In this document: piece by piece, positions 7,582-16,959 of the stretch | How the letters are laid out: the number at the start of each line of letters is the position of its first letter | Position numbering within the stretch: position 1 is the first letter of the stretch | Source: Polaribacter sp. | Lineage (GTDB): Bacteria > Bacteroidota > Bacteroidia > Flavobacteriales > Flavobacteriaceae | Length of the DNA: 47,732 nt | Assembly (NCBI GenBank): GCA_029238315.1 | Contig: JAQWGI010000035.1 | Location: forward strand, 1 to 47,732 | Reading direction: 5' to 3' | Position numbers and translations under genes: made by a program | The notes under the pieces: generated by a model | What the model saw: the letters and a program-made list of their open reading frames with translations, nothing else | Databases searched by the model: none | What the model was told of the DNA's origin: nothing

Positions 7582-8754
7582 ATGAAAAAAGCATATATTA
7601 TTTTAGCAAGTACACTACTTTTAGCTTCTTGTGGTAAACAAAAAGAACAAAGTGTGGCATCTGTAATATCTACAGGAAATTTAGAAACAATTAGAATTAA
7701 AAAGGAAGCTGTTGAAGCAAAACAATTAGTTATAGTTAATCAATTAGATTCTTTAAATAGTGCAATTTCTAAATTAGATACAGTAAAGAAATTGCCTTTA
7801 GTAACTACATTTGTTACCAAAAAAACAGCATTTAATCATTATTTAGAGCTACAAGGTAATGTAACCACAAAGCAAAATATTTTAGTATATCCAGAAATGC
7901 CTGGCGTTTTAGAAAACGTTTTAGTTAGAGAAGGAACTTCTGTAAAAAAAGGTGCTGTTTTGGCAAGAATTAATGATGGTGGAATGAGCCAGCAACTAGC
8001 GCAAGCAGAAACGCAATTGCAATTAGCAAAAACTACTTTTGAAAGACAAGAGCGTTTGTGGAATCAAAAAATTGGTTCTGAAATGCAATATTTGCAAGCA
8101 GAAACATCATACAAATCACAAGTAAATGTTGTAAATCAATTAAAAAGTCAATTAGAAAAAATGGTAATTTTAGCGCCATTTGATGGAGTAATTGATGAGG
8201 TTTTTAAAGAAAAAGGAAGTGTTGTTGCACCGGGTCCTGGATCAGAAGTTTTTAGAATTATAAACCTCTCTAAAATGTATATAGAAGCAGAAGTTCCAGA
8301 AAGTTATATCAGTAATATTACTAAAGGAAAATCTGTATCAGTTTATTTTCCTGTTTTAGGAAAAACAATACATACAAAAGTAAAGCAAGTTGGTAACTAC
8401 ATCAATCCAAATAACAGATCTTTTAAAGTTGAAATTGATGTTCCAAATACCGGAAACCAAATCAAGCCAAATTTAACCGCGAAATTAGAAATTAATGATT
8501 ACACCAATAACGAAGCCTTTTTAATTCCACAAAGTATCATTTCGGAAAACGCCAACGGAGATCAATATATCTATATCGTAGAAAATAATGATGCCAATAA
8601 TGAAGGGGTTGCAAAACGTCAAATTATAGAAACTGGTAGAACACAAGGCGATGTTATTGAGGTTGTATCTGGCGTAAAAAACAACCTGCAAATTATTAAA
8701 GAAGGTGCAAGAAGTGTTAAAGAAGGGCAAACAGTTAAGGTAATTAAATACTAA
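7582..8754 (+). CDS. RND efflux periplasmic adaptor (membrane fusion) lipoprotein
   Basis: 390 aa. A lipoprotein signal ends LLLASC with the modified Cys at residue 17. Order of domains: a helix before the lipoyl half (residues 30-60), lipoyl/biotinyl-like half with VTTKQNILVYPEMPGVLENV, helical hairpin (AQAETQLQLAKTTFERQERL), second lipoyl half (VILAPFDGVIDEVFKEKGSV), beta-barrel (IEAEVPESYISNITKGKSV) and membrane-proximal domain. It links the TolC-like channel to the RND permease 6 bases downstream. As a lipoprotein it is probably anchored in the inner membrane's outer leaflet. Confidence 0.9.
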   Translation: MKKAYIILASTLLLASCGKQKEQSVASVISTGNLETIRIKKEAVEAKQLVIVNQLDSLNSAISKLDTVKKLPLVTTFVTKKTAFNHYLELQGNVTTKQNILVYPEMPGVLENVLVREGTSVKKGAVLARINDGGMSQQLAQAETQLQLAKTTFERQERLWNQKIGSEMQYLQAETSYKSQVNVVNQLKSQLEKMVILAPFDGVIDEVFKEKGSVVAPGPGSEVFRIINLSKMYIEAEVPESYISNITKGKSVSVYFPVLGKTIHTKVKQVGNYINPNNRSFKVEIDVPNTGNQIKPNLTAKLEINDYTNNEAFLIPQSIISENANGDQYIYIVENNDANNEGVAKRQIIETGRTQGDVIEVVSGVKNNLQIIKEGARSVKEGQTVKVIKY

Positions 8755-8760
8755 AAAACG

Positions 8761-11700
8761 ATGTCAGATAAAAACAAAAAAATAAATAAAGAATTTGGTT
8801 TTTCGTCTTGGGCAATTTCCAATAAAACTACTATGTATGTAGTAATGTTGGTTATTTTCTACCTAGGTATTTCAGCATTTTTTGAAATGCCAAGAGAAAG
8901 TTTCCCAGAGATTAAAGAAACTAAAATTTACATTAGTTCTGTATATCCAGGAAATACAGCAGAAGATATCGAAAAACTAATTACAGATCCGTTAGAAGAT
9001 AAATTAAAAACGGTAAGTAATGTTGTTAAAATTTCATCTACTTCTCAAGAAGATTACTCTATGTTAATGGTAGAGTTTGATGAAAATATCACTGTAGAAC
9101 AAGCAAAACAAAAGATAAAAGACGAAATAGACTCTGAAACTTCTGGAGAAGATTGGCCAACATTTAACGGCGCTAAAATAGAGCCAAACGTGTTTGCTTT
9201 GAGCATGAGTGAAGAAATGCCAATTTTAAACATTAATATTTCTGGTGATTATCCCGTTAGAAAATTAAAAGAATTTGGAGAATATTTACAAGATGAAATT
9301 GAAAATTTACAAGAAATAAAGCAGGTAGATATTCGTGGTGTTCAAGATAAAGAAGTAGAAATTGCTGTAGATATTTATAAAATGATGGCTGCAAAAGTTA
9401 GCTTTAATGATGTAATAAATACAGTTCAGGGAGGAAACGTAACCATGTCTGCAGGGAATTTAATTGCAAGCGGACAAAGGCGTACTATTAGAATTTTAGG
9501 AGAAATAGATAGTCCTAAACAGTTGGAAGATTTTGTTGTAAAATCAGAGAATAATCATCCTGTTTATTTAAAAGATGTAGCAACGGTTAGCTTTAAAGAA
9601 AAAGATAGAACCACCTATGCAAGAGAGTCTGGAGAACGCGTTGTAATGTTAGATGTAAAGAAGCGTGCAGGTACAAATATGGTTGCAGCAACAGAGCAAA
9701 TTAGAGTTATTGTTGCAGATGCAATTGCAAATGTTTTTCCGCAAGATTTAAATGTAACTATTGCAAATGATCAATCTGCAACTACTATTTCTGCAGTTGA
9801 TGACTTGGTAAACAACATTATTTTTGGAGTTATTTTAGTGGTCACCGTTTTAATGTTTTTCTTAGGATTTAAAAATGCAATTTTTGTTGGATTTGCTATT
9901 CCGATGTCTATGTTTATGTCATTAATGATATTAAATGGGTTGGGATACACATTAAACACCATGATTCTTTTTGGATTAATTATGGGGCTAGGAATGTTGG
10001 TAGATAACGGAATTGTAGTTGTCGAAAATGTATATCGATTAATGGATGAAGAAGGTATGAGTAGAACCGAAGCTGCTAAAAAAGGAATCGGAGAAATTGC
10101 ATATCCAATTATTATTTCTACAGCAACAACTGTTGCCGCATTTATTCCGCTTGGCTTGTGGCCAGGTGTTATGGGAGAGTTTATGAAATTATTGCCAATA
10201 ACCCTATCAACAGTTTTAGGTTCTTCATTAGTAGTAGCAATTTTCTTTAACTCTGTTTTAGTTTCTGACTTTATGAGCGTAGAAGATAAAAATATGCCAT
10301 TAAAGAAAATTATAAAAACATCAAGCATTATTGCGCTTATTGGTATTTTAATTTTACTTTTTGGAGGAGCCTACAATGCTTTAGGAAGTTTAATGCTTTT
10401 TACAGCGATTATGCTTTGGGTGTATCGTTTGTTTTTAAGAAAATGGGCAAATAGTTTTCAAACAAAAGCATTGCCACGCTTAGAAAATTGGTACGAAAAA
10501 AGATTGCGTAATGCTTTAAAAGGAAGAGCACCTTATTGGTTAATTGGCGGAACTTTTGTTTTATTAATTATTGCATTTGCAGCATTTGGAGCATCTTTAA
10601 CAAGCCAGAGAACTAAAGTAGAGTTTTTTCCGGATAACAAGCCTAATCAAATTGTGGTTTATATAGAATATCCACAAGGAACAGATATTGAGAAAACAAA
10701 TGCCATAACTAAAGAGGTTGAAGCAAAAGTGTTTGCTGTTTTAAATGATAAGCAGTACATGGATGGTGCCTATAATTTTATGGTAGAAAGCGCAGTTTCT
10801 CAAGTTGGAGAAGGCGCAGGAAATCCGCAAACAGACGGCGGTTCTGCTGCAGAAATGCCGCACAAAGGAAAAATTACAGCTTCTATGCGTCAGTATAAAT
10901 ATAGACGAGGAGAAGATAGTGAGTTGTTAAGGCAAAAAGTACAAACAGCATTGGTTGGTATTTACCCAGGTGTTTTAATTTCTGTTGAAAAAGATGCAAA
11001 TGGGCCTCCGGCAGGAGCTCCAATTAACATTGAAATTGAAGGAAATGATTATAATGAGTTAATTGCTACCGCAGAAAGAATGCGTGATTATATCAATACA
11101 AAAAGTATTGCAGGAATTGACGAATTAAAGATTGATGTAAACAAAGACAAACCAGGAATGCAAGTGGTTGTTGATAGAAAAAAAGCGGGTGAGTTAGGTG
11201 TAAATACGTCACAAGTTGGTCAACAAATTAGAACCTCTATTTTTGGTTCAAAAGCAGGAGTTTACAAAGAAAATGGTGATGATTTTGATATTTATGTTCG
11301 TTTTAATGAAGAAAACAGATACAATACAAGCGCCATTTTTAATCAGAAAATAATTTTTAGAGATAATACTGGTAAAGTAAAAGAGATTCCTGTTTCTACC
11401 TTGGCAAAGCACACAAATAATTCTGGTTTTAGTGCCATTAAACACAATGACACTAAGCGTGTAGTTACTGTTTATTCTGCATTATCTCCTGGTTATACAG
11501 ATGCTGCAGCAATTGTAAATCAGGTACAAAAAGAAATGCAAACTTTTAAAAACTTACCAATAGGAATAAAAATAGATTATACAGGTCAAATTGAAGAACA
11601 AAATAAACAAATGGCTTTCTTGATGGGGGCTTTAGTTACCGGATTAGGTTTAATTTTCTTTATCTTAATTTTCCAATTTAACTCGGTTTCAAGACCAACC

Positions 11701-12225
11701 ATTATTATGCTGGCAATTTTTTTAAGTTTTATTGGAGTCTTTGGAGGATTGGTAATTACCGGAAATGCTTTTGTAATTATGATGACCATGATGGGAATTA
11801 TATCGCTTGCAGGAATTGTTGTGAATAACGGAGTTGTTTTGTTAGATTACGCTCAATTATTAATAGATAGAAAAAAGGATGCATTAGGGTTGGACGAAAA
11901 AGCTTTTTTAGAAGATGAAGATCTATTCGAAAGTATTGTAAAAGCAGGTAAAGCACGTTTACGACCTGTATTACTAACAGCAATTACAACGATTTTAGGT
12001 TTGGTTCCTTTGGCGATTGGATTTAACATTAACTTTTTTACATTATTCAGTGAGTTTAATCCAGATATTTATATGGGAGGAGATAATGTGGTTTTTTGGG
12101 GGCCATTAGCATGGACAGTTATTTACGGTCTTTTAATTGCAACATTCTTAACATTAATTGTAGTACCAATATTATTTTACTTAGTGACTAAGTTTAAAAT
12201 GTGGCTTCGTATAAAAATGGCTTAA
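8761..12225 (+). CDS. RND superfamily efflux permease (AcrB/MdtB-like fold)
   Basis: 1154 aa, slightly longer than the usual 1020-1080. TM1 lies near residue 25, followed by a large periplasmic porter domain (YPGNTAEDIEKLITDPLEDK, SVYPG motif), TM2-6, a second porter domain and TM8-12. In the proton-relay helices the AcrB Asp pair is replaced by D415-N416 (MLVDNGIVVVEN), and the TM10 Lys position by Asn (GIVVNNGVVLLDY, N1022-N1023). Such VDN/NN forms occur in RND exporters outside the classic AcrB group. Substrate cannot be read from sequence. Last gene of the tetR operon; a strong terminator follows. Confidence 0.9.
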   Translation: MSDKNKKINKEFGFSSWAISNKTTMYVVMLVIFYLGISAFFEMPRESFPEIKETKIYISSVYPGNTAEDIEKLITDPLEDKLKTVSNVVKISSTSQEDYSMLMVEFDENITVEQAKQKIKDEIDSETSGEDWPTFNGAKIEPNVFALSMSEEMPILNINISGDYPVRKLKEFGEYLQDEIENLQEIKQVDIRGVQDKEVEIAVDIYKMMAAKVSFNDVINTVQGGNVTMSAGNLIASGQRRTIRILGEIDSPKQLEDFVVKSENNHPVYLKDVATVSFKEKDRTTYARESGERVVMLDVKKRAGTNMVAATEQIRVIVADAIANVFPQDLNVTIANDQSATTISAVDDLVNNIIFGVILVVTVLMFFLGFKNAIFVGFAIPMSMFMSLMILNGLGYTLNTMILFGLIMGLGMLVDNGIVVVENVYRLMDEEGMSRTEAAKKGIGEIAYPIIISTATTVAAFIPLGLWPGVMGEFMKLLPITLSTVLGSSLVVAIFFNSVLVSDFMSVEDKNMPLKKIIKTSSIIALIGILILLFGGAYNALGSLMLFTAIMLWVYRLFLRKWANSFQTKALPRLENWYEKRLRNALKGRAPYWLIGGTFVLLIIAFAAFGASLTSQRTKVEFFPDNKPNQIVVYIEYPQGTDIEKTNAITKEVEAKVFAVLNDKQYMDGAYNFMVESAVSQVGEGAGNPQTDGGSAAEMPHKGKITASMRQYKYRRGEDSELLRQKVQTALVGIYPGVLISVEKDANGPPAGAPINIEIEGNDYNELIATAERMRDYINTKSIAGIDELKIDVNKDKPGMQVVVDRKKAGELGVNTSQVGQQIRTSIFGSKAGVYKENGDDFDIYVRFNEENRYNTSAIFNQKIIFRDNTGKVKEIPVSTLAKHTNNSGFSAIKHNDTKRVVTVYSALSPGYTDAAAIVNQVQKEMQTFKNLPIGIKIDYTGQIEEQNKQMAFLMGALVTGLGLIFFILIFQFNSVSRPTIIMLAIFLSFIGVFGGLVITGNAFVIMMTMMGIISLAGIVVNNGVVLLDYAQLLIDRKKDALGLDEKAFLEDEDLFESIVKAGKARLRPVLLTAITTILGLVPLAIGFNINFFTLFSEFNPDIYMGGDNVVFWGPLAWTVIYGLLIATFLTLIVVPILFYLVTKFKMWLRIKMA

Positions 12226-12247
12226 TTTATATTTAATCATACTAAAA

Positions 12248-12277
12248 AAGGTTGAGATGTGTATCTCAACCTTTTTT
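12248..12277 (+). terminator. Terminator of the efflux operon
   Basis: GGTTGAGAT (12250-12258), loop GTGT, ATCTCAACC (12263-12271), then TTTTTT. The A-run before the stem makes it look bidirectional. It also rules out any recX start upstream of 12290. Confidence 0.9.
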
Positions 12278-12312
12278 GTTTGTTGTATTTTAGAGCTCTT
12301 AAATACCTGTTT

Positions 12313-12792
12313 ATGATTGAAAAAAAATATTTTTCAATAGAAGAAATTAAAAGAAAACTAGAGAGATATTGTGTTTATCAAGATCGTTGCCATAAAGAGA
12401 TTGAAACAAAATTGAAAGAGTTTGTTTTGATTGAAGAAGCGAAAAATCAAATAATTTTACATCTTTTAGAACACAATTTTTTAAATGAAGAACGTTTCTC
12501 AAAAAGTTTTGCAAGAGGAAAATTCAACATTAAATACTGGGGAAAACAACGCATTGTTAGAGAGTTGAAATTTAGAGATATTTCTGAGTATAATATTAAA
12601 ACCGCTCTAAAAGAAATTGATGCAGAAAATTATATTTCTACAATTTATAGAATTGCAGAGCAACGAAACTCTTTGATTAATGAAACTGATTTTTACAAAC
12701 GTAAAAAAAAATTGACAGATTTTTTGGTTAGAAAAGGATATGAATTTGATCTAATCTTTGAGGTTTTAAATACTGTTTTAGAAAAAAAATAG
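12313..12792 (+). CDS. recX: Regulatory protein RecX
   Basis: 159 aa from ATG 12313; the frame extends to 12259, but that stretch lies inside the efflux terminator. Three-helix RecX repeats are visible: IKRKLERYCVYQDRCHKEIE, then LLEHNFLNEERFSKSFARGK, then WGKQRIVRELKFRDISEYNI, then KKKLTDFLVRKGYEFDLIFE. RecX binds RecA filaments and limits strand exchange. recA is not in the window. Its stop codon lies inside a convergent terminator shared with the T9SS gene. Confidence 0.88.
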   Translation: MIEKKYFSIEEIKRKLERYCVYQDRCHKEIETKLKEFVLIEEAKNQIILHLLEHNFLNEERFSKSFARGKFNIKYWGKQRIVRELKFRDISEYNIKTALKEIDAENYISTIYRIAEQRNSLINETDFYKRKKKLTDFLVRKGYEFDLIFEVLNTVLEKK

Positions 12793-12819
12793 CCTCTTTA
12801 AAAAGAGGCTATTTTTTTT
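12783..12819. terminator. Bidirectional terminator between convergent genes
   Basis: TAGCCTCTTT (12790-12799) pairs with AAAGAGGCTA (12802-12811), with an A-run before and a T-run after, so it works on both strands. The recX stop is the first arm's TAG. Confidence 0.9.
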
Positions 12820-15800
12820 ATTTTAAAATTAATTTTTTGGTGCTTTGCGATTCACCTACTTTAATTTTTGCAAAGTAAATCCCTTTACTATATTTAGACA
12901 TGTCTAAAGAAAATTGATTCCTAGTTAAGGAACTGTTTTTTTCTTGTAAAACTAATTTTCCGGTCATATCAAAAACAGAAATTGCAAAATCAGTACCTTG
13001 AGACCAATTGATATTAAATAAGTTGTTAGAAGGGTTTGGAGAAACTGTTAATCCGTTAATTTCATTAAACTCCTCTACAGGTAAAGTTCCTGTAATAACT
13101 AAGTCGTCAATTAAAGCACCTTCTTCATTTGAGGCTTCGTCAGCTACAAATGTAAATCTAAAGATAACATTCGATTCGTTTGTAAAAGAAGCTAAATCAA
13201 AACTATAATCGTGCAAGGTAGCATTAGTGCCTCCTAACGGATTTGAGTTTTCTCCTTCTCCTGTCCATTGTTTTCCTGGTAAAATTGATCTTTGGCTTGA
13301 ATCAGTTTTTGCAGAACTATTATACCAATTTGGGTCATTTTTTGTGCCAAGAATTAACCAGTTTCGACCTTGGTCAATTGTATATTCTACATACATATGA
13401 TCCCAATTTTCTTCAATATCAAACGCCATTTTAAAGCTTAAAATTGGATTTGTAATTAAGGTCATATCATAACATTTAGTATATAAATATCCTGTAGTGT
13501 TATCTGGATGATTTCCAAAAAGATTTGTAACATAAGCAGCGTTACCTGAGCCAACGGTATTTAGTAGTGATTTTTGAGGATTTCCTCTTTGCCATAACCC
13601 AAAAGGACCACCTCCACTTCCAATAGTTTCTACAGAAAGGTTGTCGTTTGTCGTTTCAAAAGTATTCACAGTTGTTGGCGTTGCTGTAGAATCGTTGATT
13701 GAAAACTCTGTATTACTACTGTTGTTGGTAGCAAAAGTATCATTATTAATTACCGTTTCTATATCCATTGAATGATTTCCTACAGTGGCAGCAAAAGAAG
13801 GAATACTTATTTGTGTTGTTTCTGAAGAAGTTAAATTACCAGTCCAATTGTATACACTTGGGGTTCCACCATCAATAGTGTAGTTTACAGTGACGTTTGT
13901 GATGGCATTGATTCCTTTATTTTGAATGGTAATTGTTGGTTCAATTAAACCACAACCAGTTGCATTGTTTAAAGGAGAATCTATAGAAACTAATTTTATT
14001 TCGTTCTCTGGAAAGGCATTTGGTATATTGGTAACCCAAACTCCACGCCCATAAGTAGCTACAATCAACTTAGCTTCTTTTTCATTTATTTCAAGATCTC
14101 TAATGGGAGAGTTTGGTAAATTGTTATCAAAAGTTTGCCACTGTGCAAGCGTATCATCTATGTAATACACTCCAAGAGTTGTTCCTAAGTATACTCTGTT
14201 GTCTTTGTGTCCAGAATGATGTCTTAAAACAATTTTATTATCACTAAATGGCAAGTTTCCATTAATATTTGTAAATGTTGGATTCGTAGATCTTAAATTA
14301 GAAGATTTGTAAACGCCGCCGTTCATTACAAACCATCCAACATTACTGTCATGATGGCTAATTTCCATTGCATTGATCGTTCCAAAATTTAATTGAGAAA
14401 GTTTTGTAAAAGTTGTTCCAGCATCTATACTTTGATAGACACTACTGCCTCTAGAAACATAAATAGTTTTTTCATTATTTGGATCAATCTCAATATGGTA
14501 TAAATCACCGCCAAAATCATGATTAGACACCTTCGCCCAAGTGCCACTAACTAATTTATATAAGCTGCTGTAACCAGCATAAAGATTTCCTTTTCTGTCT
14601 GCAGCCAAAGGAGTAACCCATCTTCCACCGCTGTCTTCTGCACCTGTTTCTGCTGAAGGAGCTAAAACAGAACTTGTTCTGGTTAACCCGCCATCTTTAG
14701 ATTGATACAAAGAGCCACCATATTGAATAAAACCATAATAGTGCTCAGGATCTAAAGGGTTAACAGCGCAGTCCATTCCGTCTGCACCATAATAATTACT
14801 CCATCCATTATTTTTAAAAGCATAGCCACCATTGTCTTGTAATCCACCAACGATATTCCCAGCATTTTGATTGGCAACAGAAATTTTATAAAACTGCCCA
14901 ATCACAAGATTTTCGGTTAAATCAGTAAAACTTCCTCCATTATTTGTAGAAACATAAACTCCACCATCTGTTCCGGCAAAAAACTTACCACCACTGTAAT
15001 TTAAAAAATGAATATCAGCATGCGTATAGCTTGCAGCATTAGGAGCGTTCCAACTGTTTATTTTTGAAAAATCATTTCCACCATCAGTAGATTTCCAGAT
15101 GTTTAAAACTCCTACAAATACGATATCTTCATCGGTGTCTGACACGGTAATGTCTAAATCATACCAAGATTGTGATCCTTCAAAAATATCATCATTTTCA
15201 TTTGTTTTAGTAAAAGAGAAACCACTATCAAGAGATTTATAGACCCCATTAAAACCATTTTTAGAAGAAGTTTGGTTGTAGCTCACAAAATAAACAACAT
15301 TTGCATTTGCAGGTGTTACTGCTAATGCAATTCTTCTAGAGCCAGAAAAACCTGTAATAGAAACAGCAGAAAAAGAATCTCCTCCGTCTGAAGAAACGTA
15401 AACAGTACTTGTAGAAGCTGCATAAAAAACAGTTGAAGAGCCTGGTTTTCTTTTAAGGTCTTTAATGTTTCCAGAGAGCGTTCTTGTCCAACTGTTTCCA
15501 CCGTCAGTACTTTTTTGTACGCCAATATTTGTTGCAACAATTACTGTATTTGGAGCCGTAGGATCGATGTAGATATCATTCATAGAGCTTCCGGCCATAT
15601 TTCCAGTAGAGCTCCATGTTGTTCCTCCATCCGTAGATTTTAAAACACCAATTGAAGAAGAGTCTCCTGCGTCATCATCTCCAGTGGCAATATAAATTAT
15701 ATCAGAGTTTGTTGGGTCAATTGCAATTCCAGACACACCAATTGATCTTTGAAAATCATTTAAAGGTGTCCAGTTAATCCCTGCATCTATAGACTTCCAA

Positions 15801-16270
15801 ATACCACCAGCTGGGGTTCCAACATAATAAATGTTCTCGTTGTTTGGATCTACAACAACCACATTAACCCTACCTTGACCAGAAGACCATGAGGCGGTAT
15901 TTGTGTGTGTAAAAGGCCCAAGAGTAGACCAATTACTGGTGTCGTTCGCATTATTTTGCGCAGAAGCATTCATCTCCTGTTTTTGTTGCCAAGCTTGTTC
16001 TAGTTGAGTATTTGTTTTTAAAGTACCGTCTGCGTTGGTAAGAAAACTATTTTGATATTCCCATCTCATAAAAGGTTTGTACCCACTACCTTTTTTAAAT
16101 CGATCAATGGTAGAAAAGTATTTTTCTGCTGCCAAAGAAATGTCTTCTAGTGTAATTTTTCCTTTCTTTTTGAGGTCGCTGTCTTGCATCCAGGGAGCTG
16201 AGGTTTGGTAGGCTTGAGAGAAAGCTAAAACCGGAATTAAAAACAAAAAATAAAATATAATTTTTTTCAT
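12818..16270 (-). CDS. T9SS-secreted VPS10/Asp-box propeller protein with type A sorting domain
   Basis: 1150 aa, ATG start. A signal peptide (MKKIIFYFLFLIPVLAFSQ) is followed by many Asp-box/BNR repeats of the form S-x-D-x-G-x-x-W/F (KSIDAGINWT, KSTDGGTTWS, QSIDAGTTFT) typical of sortilin/sialidase-like beta-propellers. Around residues 760-840 is a CARDB-like beta-sandwich (TNVTVNYTIDGG), around 870-1065 a MAM/immune-inhibitor-A-like module (FGLWQRGNPQKS, NWDHMYVEYTIDQGRNW), and the last about 75 residues (LTVSPNPSNN to STKKLILK) are a T9SS type A sorting domain. Expected at the cell surface or released. No catalytic site is evident; a binding or adhesion role is inferred. Confidence 0.88.
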   Translation of the reverse strand: MKKIIFYFLFLIPVLAFSQAYQTSAPWMQDSDLKKKGKITLEDISLAAEKYFSTIDRFKKGSGYKPFMRWEYQNSFLTNADGTLKTNTQLEQAWQQKQEMNASAQNNANDTSNWSTLGPFTHTNTASWSSGQGRVNVVVVDPNNENIYYVGTPAGGIWKSIDAGINWTPLNDFQRSIGVSGIAIDPTNSDIIYIATGDDDAGDSSSIGVLKSTDGGTTWSSTGNMAGSSMNDIYIDPTAPNTVIVATNIGVQKSTDGGNSWTRTLSGNIKDLKRKPGSSTVFYAASTSTVYVSSDGGDSFSAVSITGFSGSRRIALAVTPANANVVYFVSYNQTSSKNGFNGVYKSLDSGFSFTKTNENDDIFEGSQSWYDLDITVSDTDEDIVFVGVLNIWKSTDGGNDFSKINSWNAPNAASYTHADIHFLNYSGGKFFAGTDGGVYVSTNNGGSFTDLTENLVIGQFYKISVANQNAGNIVGGLQDNGGYAFKNNGWSNYYGADGMDCAVNPLDPEHYYGFIQYGGSLYQSKDGGLTRTSSVLAPSAETGAEDSGGRWVTPLAADRKGNLYAGYSSLYKLVSGTWAKVSNHDFGGDLYHIEIDPNNEKTIYVSRGSSVYQSIDAGTTFTKLSQLNFGTINAMEISHHDSNVGWFVMNGGVYKSSNLRSTNPTFTNINGNLPFSDNKIVLRHHSGHKDNRVYLGTTLGVYYIDDTLAQWQTFDNNLPNSPIRDLEINEKEAKLIVATYGRGVWVTNIPNAFPENEIKLVSIDSPLNNATGCGLIEPTITIQNKGINAITNVTVNYTIDGGTPSVYNWTGNLTSSETTQISIPSFAATVGNHSMDIETVINNDTFATNNSSNTEFSINDSTATPTTVNTFETTNDNLSVETIGSGGGPFGLWQRGNPQKSLLNTVGSGNAAYVTNLFGNHPDNTTGYLYTKCYDMTLITNPILSFKMAFDIEENWDHMYVEYTIDQGRNWLILGTKNDPNWYNSSAKTDSSQRSILPGKQWTGEGENSNPLGGTNATLHDYSFDLASFTNESNVIFRFTFVADEASNEEGALIDDLVITGTLPVEEFNEINGLTVSPNPSNNLFNINWSQGTDFAISVFDMTGKLVLQEKNSSLTRNQFSLDMSKYSKGIYFAKIKVGESQSTKKLILK

Positions 16271-16294
16271 GAGAGCGCGTGTGTAAAATAATAA

Positions 16295-16795
16295 TTAATG
16301 AATCTTTTCTATGTCTTGCTCAACTTCTAGTTGAGCGTAAATGATGTTTATTTTTGAATTTGTTGCAGATAAAGCACTCAAAATTTTGTCTACTTGTGTG
16401 TTAACCTCTTTAGCGGTTATTGCAGTTATAAGTGTCATATCTTTTAGCCGTAATGTTTCGTTTTCTAAAACATTAACGCGCGTTTTAAAAGATAAATTCA
16501 ACAATTCTTTAGGTCTAATACTATCTTTTAGAAACTTCATCTTTTCAGATAAAGTAAGAGCATTGTTTAGTGCTTCATTTGGAGAAATAGATAGAAATTG
16601 CTCTAAATTTTTAGTTGCAGATTCATATTCACTCCAAGTTTTAATTTTTTCTTTTGAGAGTTTGTCTAGTTTTAAAACAGCAGCGTGTTGCTGAACCTTG
16701 TTCATGTCAGATTTTTGAATGACAGTTTTGTTGTCAGCATTATTATCATTACATGATAAAAACACAAAGAAAAATACAATAATAAAGTTACGCAT
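16295..16795 (-). CDS. Small lipoprotein, function unknown
   Basis: 166 aa from the ATG at 16795 (MRNFIIVFFFVFLSC); an in-frame GTG at 16822 would add nine residues that spoil the signal peptide. The lipobox FLSC gives a lipidated Cys at residue 15. The mature protein is helical and charged (KEKIKTWSEYESATKNLEQF, then LEVEQDIEKIH), coiled-coil-like, without known motifs. It ends 24 bases upstream of the T9SS propeller gene on the same strand, so the two are probably co-transcribed. Confidence 0.65.
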   Translation of the reverse strand: MRNFIIVFFFVFLSCNDNNADNKTVIQKSDMNKVQQHAAVLKLDKLSKEKIKTWSEYESATKNLEQFLSISPNEALNNALTLSEKMKFLKDSIRPKELLNLSFKTRVNVLENETLRLKDMTLITAITAKEVNTQVDKILSALSATNSKINIIYAQLEVEQDIEKIH

Positions 16796-16903
16796 GCCTA
16801 TAAAATGTTCGTAAAAATACACATTTTTAAATATATTGTTTTGACTTTAACATTTAATATCAAACCATTAAGAATGAATGTTTACGAAATTAGATTTTGA
16901 TTT

Positions 16904-16932
16904 TTGGTACGAACTTAATTTATGTACTTTTG
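16904..16932 (+). promoter_or_regulatory. Promoter of tdh
   Basis: -33 TTG at 16904-16906, 18-bp spacer, -7 TACTTTTG at 16925-16932. Consensus Bacteroidota elements, about 28 bases before the ATG. Confidence 0.65.
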
Positions 16933-16959
16933 CTCTAAAATATTTTAGATTTCTAACGG

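Noticed and set aside
9771..10328. 185-aa minus-strand ORF
   Set aside because: It is antisense within the RND permease gene and has no start context, promoter or protein motif; the opposite strand has clear RND membrane motifs.
12259..12312. Longer recX starting at 12259
   Set aside because: The extra codons lie in the loop and arm of the efflux-operon terminator; the ATG at 12313 starts the conserved protein.
13008..13434. Two plus-strand ORFs of 66 and 63 aa
   Set aside because: They lie opposite the T9SS protein's coding sequence and are shadows of it.
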